DNA of 64,000 nt from Lachnospiraceae bacterium. GTDB lineage: Bacteria > Bacillota > Clostridia > Lachnospirales > Lachnospiraceae. The translations under genes and the position numbers were made by a program. The stretch's first letter is position 1. Each line of letters starts with the position of its first letter. The stretch lies in contig JAFXXN010000135.1 in NCBI GenBank assembly GCA_017542245.1, positions 162,947-226,946 of the forward strand, read 5' to 3'. The notes under the pieces were generated by a model, which saw only the letters and a program-made list of their open reading frames with translations, was not told the DNA's origin and did no database searches. Shown piece by piece: positions 60,831 through 64,000 of the stretch.

Positions 60831-61841
60831 ATGTTTAATACTATAGAACTTTTTGCAGGCGCAGGTGGATTGGCATTGGGCATCGAAAAAGCGGGATTTA
60901 ATACTTTGGGTTTAATTGAATTTAATAGAGATGCATGTGATACTCTTCAGAAAAATAGACCTAATTGGCGAGTTATCTGCGAAGACATAGCAGATATATC
61001 GAAGTTGGATCTGGAAGAATATTTTGGAATAAAAAAAGGTGAGCTAGATCTTCTCTCAGGAGGTGCGCCTTGCCAAGCATTTTCGTATGCCGGTAAGAGA
61101 CTCGGTCTTGAAGATGCAAGAGGAACTCTCTTTTACCATTATGCTATTTTCCTTGAAAAACTTCAACCAAAAATGTTTTTGTTTGAAAATGTTCGCGGAC
61201 TACTTACACATGATGGTGGTAAAACTTATAAAACAATGCTGAATATTTTTGAAGCAGCAGGTTATGATATTCAAAAACAGGTTCTTAATGCATGGGATTA
61301 TGGGGTTGCACAAAAAAGGGAACGTCTTATTACGATAGGAATCAGAAAGAATTTGAAAGAAAAATTAAAATTTGAATTCCCGAAACCATATGAATACAAA
61401 CCAGTACTTAGGGACGTTTTACAAAATGTACCGAAAAGTGTAGGGGTATCGTATGGTGAGAACAAGCGGAAATTATTCGAGTTGGTTCCACCAGGAGGAT
61501 ATTGGAGAGATATTGATCCAGAATTAGCAAAAGAGTATATGAAAAGCTGCTGGGAAATGGAAGGTGGAAGAACAGGAATATTAAGAAGGCTAAGCCTTGA
61601 TGAACCATCATTGACAGTACTTACATCTCCTTCTCAGAAGCAGACAGAAAGATGTCATCCGTTAGAGGCAAGACCATTTAACGTTCGTGAGAATGCAAGA
61701 TGTCAAAGCTTTCCAGATGATTGGGAGTTCTGTGGAAGTGTAATGTCACAATATAAGCAGGTTGGGAATGCTGTACCTGTGAATCTTGCATATGAAGTTG
61801 CTAAAGAAATATATAGAACATTAAAGAAGGGCGAATCATAA
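60831..61841 (+). CDS. C5-cytosine DNA methyltransferase (type II)
   Basis: A 336-residue m5C methyltransferase. Motif I is FAGAGGLALG, motif IV GGAPCQAFS with the catalytic Cys, motif VI FENVRG, motif VIII QKRER and motif X QVGNAVPVNLA, in the normal order. It shares a single-base start/stop overlap with the following Eco47II-like endonuclease gene, so the pair forms a type II system; from the endonuclease the target is likely GGNCC. AGAGGGATT before ATG 60831. Confidence 0.95.
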   Translation: MFNTIELFAGAGGLALGIEKAGFNTLGLIEFNRDACDTLQKNRPNWRVICEDIADISKLDLEEYFGIKKGELDLLSGGAPCQAFSYAGKRLGLEDARGTLFYHYAIFLEKLQPKMFLFENVRGLLTHDGGKTYKTMLNIFEAAGYDIQKQVLNAWDYGVAQKRERLITIGIRKNLKEKLKFEFPKPYEYKPVLRDVLQNVPKSVGVSYGENKRKLFELVPPGGYWRDIDPELAKEYMKSCWEMEGGRTGILRRLSLDEPSLTVLTSPSQKQTERCHPLEARPFNVRENARCQSFPDDWEFCGSVMSQYKQVGNAVPVNLAYEVAKEIYRTLKKGES

Positions 61842-62737
61842 TGTCTTGGGAATTATCATTTATTTCAGAAAAAGATTTTATTTATCATGTTAAAGCTACT
61901 ATTGATAAATATGGAGAAAAATTGGAATCATTTGATATTGTGAGATTTAATAGGAATATTATAGATCCAATAAAAATGATTTTTGATAAAACGGTGTACC
62001 AAGCAAGCTGGGAAGAGATTGTAAGCAATGAAATATTTAGACAACGGGATAAATCAAATAATAATGATATAGGATATTTTCATCAACGTATTTTCCAGTA
62101 TATTGCGGACTGCCATGTTCCGGACAATGGAAAAGAAGGTGGCTGGGATGTTATCCTTCAAAAGGAAGCTGGGATTCTTTTACCGGATGGAGATAAAGTA
62201 AGTAGAGTTTATGTAGAAATGAAAAACAAACATAATACTATGAATTCATCCGCTTCTGCAAAAACATATATTAAGATGCAAAATCAGCTGTTAAAAGATG
62301 ATGATTGTGCATGCTTCCTCGTAGAGGCTATTGCAAAACAGTCGCAAAATATTAAGTGGACGACAACAGTTGACGGTGAAAATGTATCTCATAGAAGAAT
62401 ACGGCGAGTTAGTTTAGATCAGTTTTATGCCTTAGTAACGGGACAGGAAGATGCTTTTTATAAAATTTGCATTGCTTTACCAAAGGTAATTGAAAAGGTG
62501 ATTACTGAGGGTGGAGATAATGTAAAGGTGCCTCATGATACGGTTTTGTCAGAACTCCAGGGAATAGCAGGATTAACGGGAGAGCAGGATAAAAATCTTG
62601 CGATGGCATTGGCTATTTATCTTTTAGGATTCAGCACATATTCAGGTTTTTCAAATGTGGCTTTAAATGTGGGTGGAAATGAGGGCGATAAGAGAATTAA
62701 ACGTCTTTATGAATATGTGAAAAAAATGAAAATGTAG
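61841..62737 (+). CDS. Eco47II/Sau96I family type II restriction endonuclease
   Basis: A 298-residue endonuclease. SFISEKDFIYHVKATIDKY at the start, NRNIIDPIKMIFD, NEIFRQRDKSNNND, GYFHQRIFQYIA and GWDVILQK match the RE_Eco47II family (PF09553), whose members cut GGNCC or GGWCC. The catalytic region continues with VYVEMKNKHNTMNSS, an E-x-K-type core. It overlaps the methyltransferase gene at the start codon and is therefore its partner. The exact recognition sequence is inferred from family. Confidence 0.9.
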   Translation: MSWELSFISEKDFIYHVKATIDKYGEKLESFDIVRFNRNIIDPIKMIFDKTVYQASWEEIVSNEIFRQRDKSNNNDIGYFHQRIFQYIADCHVPDNGKEGGWDVILQKEAGILLPDGDKVSRVYVEMKNKHNTMNSSASAKTYIKMQNQLLKDDDCACFLVEAIAKQSQNIKWTTTVDGENVSHRRIRRVSLDQFYALVTGQEDAFYKICIALPKVIEKVITEGGDNVKVPHDTVLSELQGIAGLTGEQDKNLAMALAIYLLGFSTYSGFSNVALNVGGNEGDKRIKRLYEYVKKMKM

Positions 62738-62762
62738 TAAGCTAAATGAACTTGAGGTGTAT

Positions 62763-63923
62763 ATGAAAGAAGTCGCATTTGAGAACTTACAAGATTCAGA
62801 ATTAGTTGTTGATACTGTTTATAAAGGTGGAAAAATAAGTGGGAAAGCTTCTGAAGTTCTTTCAAAGCTTCTTCCTGGATGCAGTAATTCAGGTGGATTT
62901 CGAAAAGTACTTAGAAAAGACGGAACAGGACTCCCTGCATATGTTGTGTTATACACGTCTATGGAAGAACTTGCATGGCCAGACTACCTTGATGAAGAAA
63001 CAGGAATCTTCAGATACTATGGTGATAATAGGAGTCCAGGAAAGGCTCTTCTTGACACGCCGAGAAAGGGCAACCAATTACTGGAATTTGTGTTTAGTTG
63101 CTTGAATAGTAAAGATGATTCTATAAAAAACATTCCGCCATTTTTGATATTTAAAAAGACAGGATGTGGATGGGATGTAAAGTTTCTTGGAATGGCAGCT
63201 CCTGGTAATCCCAAAATATCGCCTGATCATGATCTGGTTGCATTTTGGAGATCATTGGATCAGGAAAGATTTCAAAATTATGAAGCATATTTTACTGTTT
63301 TAGAAACTACTGAAGAAATAAGCAGAGAATGGCTAAATGCATTAATTTATGATCATGATAATAGTTTGCAGTATGCGCCTAAAGCCTGGAGAAGGTTTAT
63401 TAGTAAGGGAAGAAATGGAATAATACCTCTTATAGCAAAGAAGTTACCAAAGATACCAACAGCATATGATCAATTACAGACAGATAATGAAGGAAAAGTC
63501 TGTCTTGATAAAATACGTGCATATTACGCGGATTTTCCACAAGGCTTTGAATTATGTGCAAAGTCTATTCTTGAGAAAACAGATGATAAATTTCAGGATT
63601 TTGATTTAACTAGGCCATGGAGAGATGGCGGGAGAGATGCATTGGGATATTATGTGATTAGTCCAGGGGGAAAGGCAAATCATTCACTTCGGATTGATTG
63701 TGCTTTAGAAGCAAAATGTTATTCTGAAAGAAATTCCGTTGGAGTAAGAGAAATGTCACGCCTTATATCAAGAATCAGATATCGTCAGTTTGGTGTAATG
63801 ATCACTACCAGCTATGTTCATAATCAAGCATACCGTGAAGTCGTTGAGGACGGACATCCTATTGTTAAGCGACGAATTCTGAGCGGCGCTGACGACAAGA
63901 TTATTTTGGCTACTACTGCATGA
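62763..63923 (+). CDS. AspBHI/Mrr-type modification-dependent restriction endonuclease, 3' end possibly displaced
   Basis: A ~386-residue protein. The N-terminal half (with YYGDNRSPGKALLDTPRKGN and GWDVKFLGMAAPG) resembles the AspBHI-type DNA-binding part that recognises modified cytosine. The catalytic C-terminal part has RDGGRDALGYY and CALEAKCYSE (Asp ... Glu-x-Lys, Mrr-like) and RIRYRQFGVMITT. After GHPIV the sequence departs from what I expect for the family and ends with ATTA; the region just downstream looks like an insertion-sequence end. I start at ATG 62763, after TTGAGGTG. It sits beside an m5C methyltransferase. Confidence 0.75.
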   Translation: MKEVAFENLQDSELVVDTVYKGGKISGKASEVLSKLLPGCSNSGGFRKVLRKDGTGLPAYVVLYTSMEELAWPDYLDEETGIFRYYGDNRSPGKALLDTPRKGNQLLEFVFSCLNSKDDSIKNIPPFLIFKKTGCGWDVKFLGMAAPGNPKISPDHDLVAFWRSLDQERFQNYEAYFTVLETTEEISREWLNALIYDHDNSLQYAPKAWRRFISKGRNGIIPLIAKKLPKIPTAYDQLQTDNEGKVCLDKIRAYYADFPQGFELCAKSILEKTDDKFQDFDLTRPWRDGGRDALGYYVISPGGKANHSLRIDCALEAKCYSERNSVGVREMSRLISRIRYRQFGVMITTSYVHNQAYREVVEDGHPIVKRRILSGADDKIILATTA

Positions 63924-64000
63924 TGAACGACACACTTTTATAGGAACGACATTGAAATAACGGTGGGAACGACGTAATGTCATAGTCTTTTCAAAGTGCC
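63864..64000. mobile_element. Possible insertion-sequence end with repeated GGAACGAC motifs
   Basis: GAACGACAC (63925), GGAACGACAT (63943) and GGAACGACGT (63966) occur three times within 50 bp, at 18- and 23-bp spacing. Multiple terminal repeats of this kind are typical of IS21-family ends. The preceding endonuclease frame loses its expected sequence near 63864. No transposase is in the window. Confidence 0.35.

Noticed and set aside
44326-63923. Prophage or conjugative element
   Set aside because: No integrase, capsid, portal, relaxase or type IV secretion gene is visible; only defence-type genes and a possible IS end.

Overview
The window looks like a chromosomal segment of an anaerobic Firmicute, most likely Lachnospiraceae (Butyrivibrio/Roseburia-like). 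Grounds: moderately AT-rich DNA, strong AGGAGG-type ribosome binding sites, ATG/GTG/TTG starts, a clostridial XpaC/TelA pair, cellobiose phosphorylase, a pyrC-K-D/F/B/I cluster including the class 1B PyrD/PyrK pair and a PyrI regulatory chain, and tRNAs without encoded CCA. The assignment rests on gene content and resemblance; no search was run.

Layout. 1-8.0 kb: end of a CPBP membrane protease, then a five-gene envelope/stress cluster (Ala/Glu/Lys coiled-coil protein, membrane TPR-like protein, XpaC, TelA, and a membrane protein with an Asn/Gly/Tyr-rich tail). 8-13.5 kb: exonuclease III, tRNA-Arg, COG2426 transporter, Panacea-like protein, TypA/BipA (minus strand), ThrH. 13.5-28.4 kb: two GGDEF proteins (one catalytically intact, one degenerate but with an I-site), cellobiose phosphorylase, zinc-ribbon and YcxB-like membrane proteins, AspS, a remarkable nest of inverted repeats (22.7-23.3 kb), a transglutaminase-like protein with Cys replaced by Ser, a WYL regulator and a J-domain membrane protein. 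28.5-28.7 kb: tRNA-Met and tRNA-Val (minus strand). 28.8-34.5 kb: pyrimidine genes. 34.5-43.8 kb: TPR and DUF4037 proteins, MATE transporter, QueA, SpoIID-like protein, flavin reductase, ThpR and a VWA lipoprotein.

From 44 kb to the end is an accessory defence island, AT-richer in its centre. It opens with a promoter and a structured leader, then encodes an HD-RyR protein, a DUF2779 nuclease, two proteins sharing a previously unnamed ~90-residue module, three TIR-domain proteins with different C-terminal modules (the shared module x2, DUF4357 x2, InlB-type repeat plus unknown domain), a PD-(D/E)XK nuclease, a TrkA-N/RyR membrane protein, a NADAR protein and a small Cys-rich protein. Two PPP phosphatases and small unknown genes follow, then a GGNCC-type (Eco47II/Sau96I-like) restriction-modification pair and a modification-dependent-type endonuclease whose 3' end appears to run into an insertion-sequence end.

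The working idea for the island is a nucleotide-signalling conflict system: TIR enzymes acting on NAD+, RyR-domain proteins as candidate sensors/effectors (one soluble HD hydrolase, one membrane channel-like protein), and NADAR as the ADP-ribose-handling arm. This is inference from domain content. Two families of short intergenic repeats (five copies of a ~60 bp element and three copies of a CCTTCCCC palindrome) are scattered through the core part and are absent from the island.
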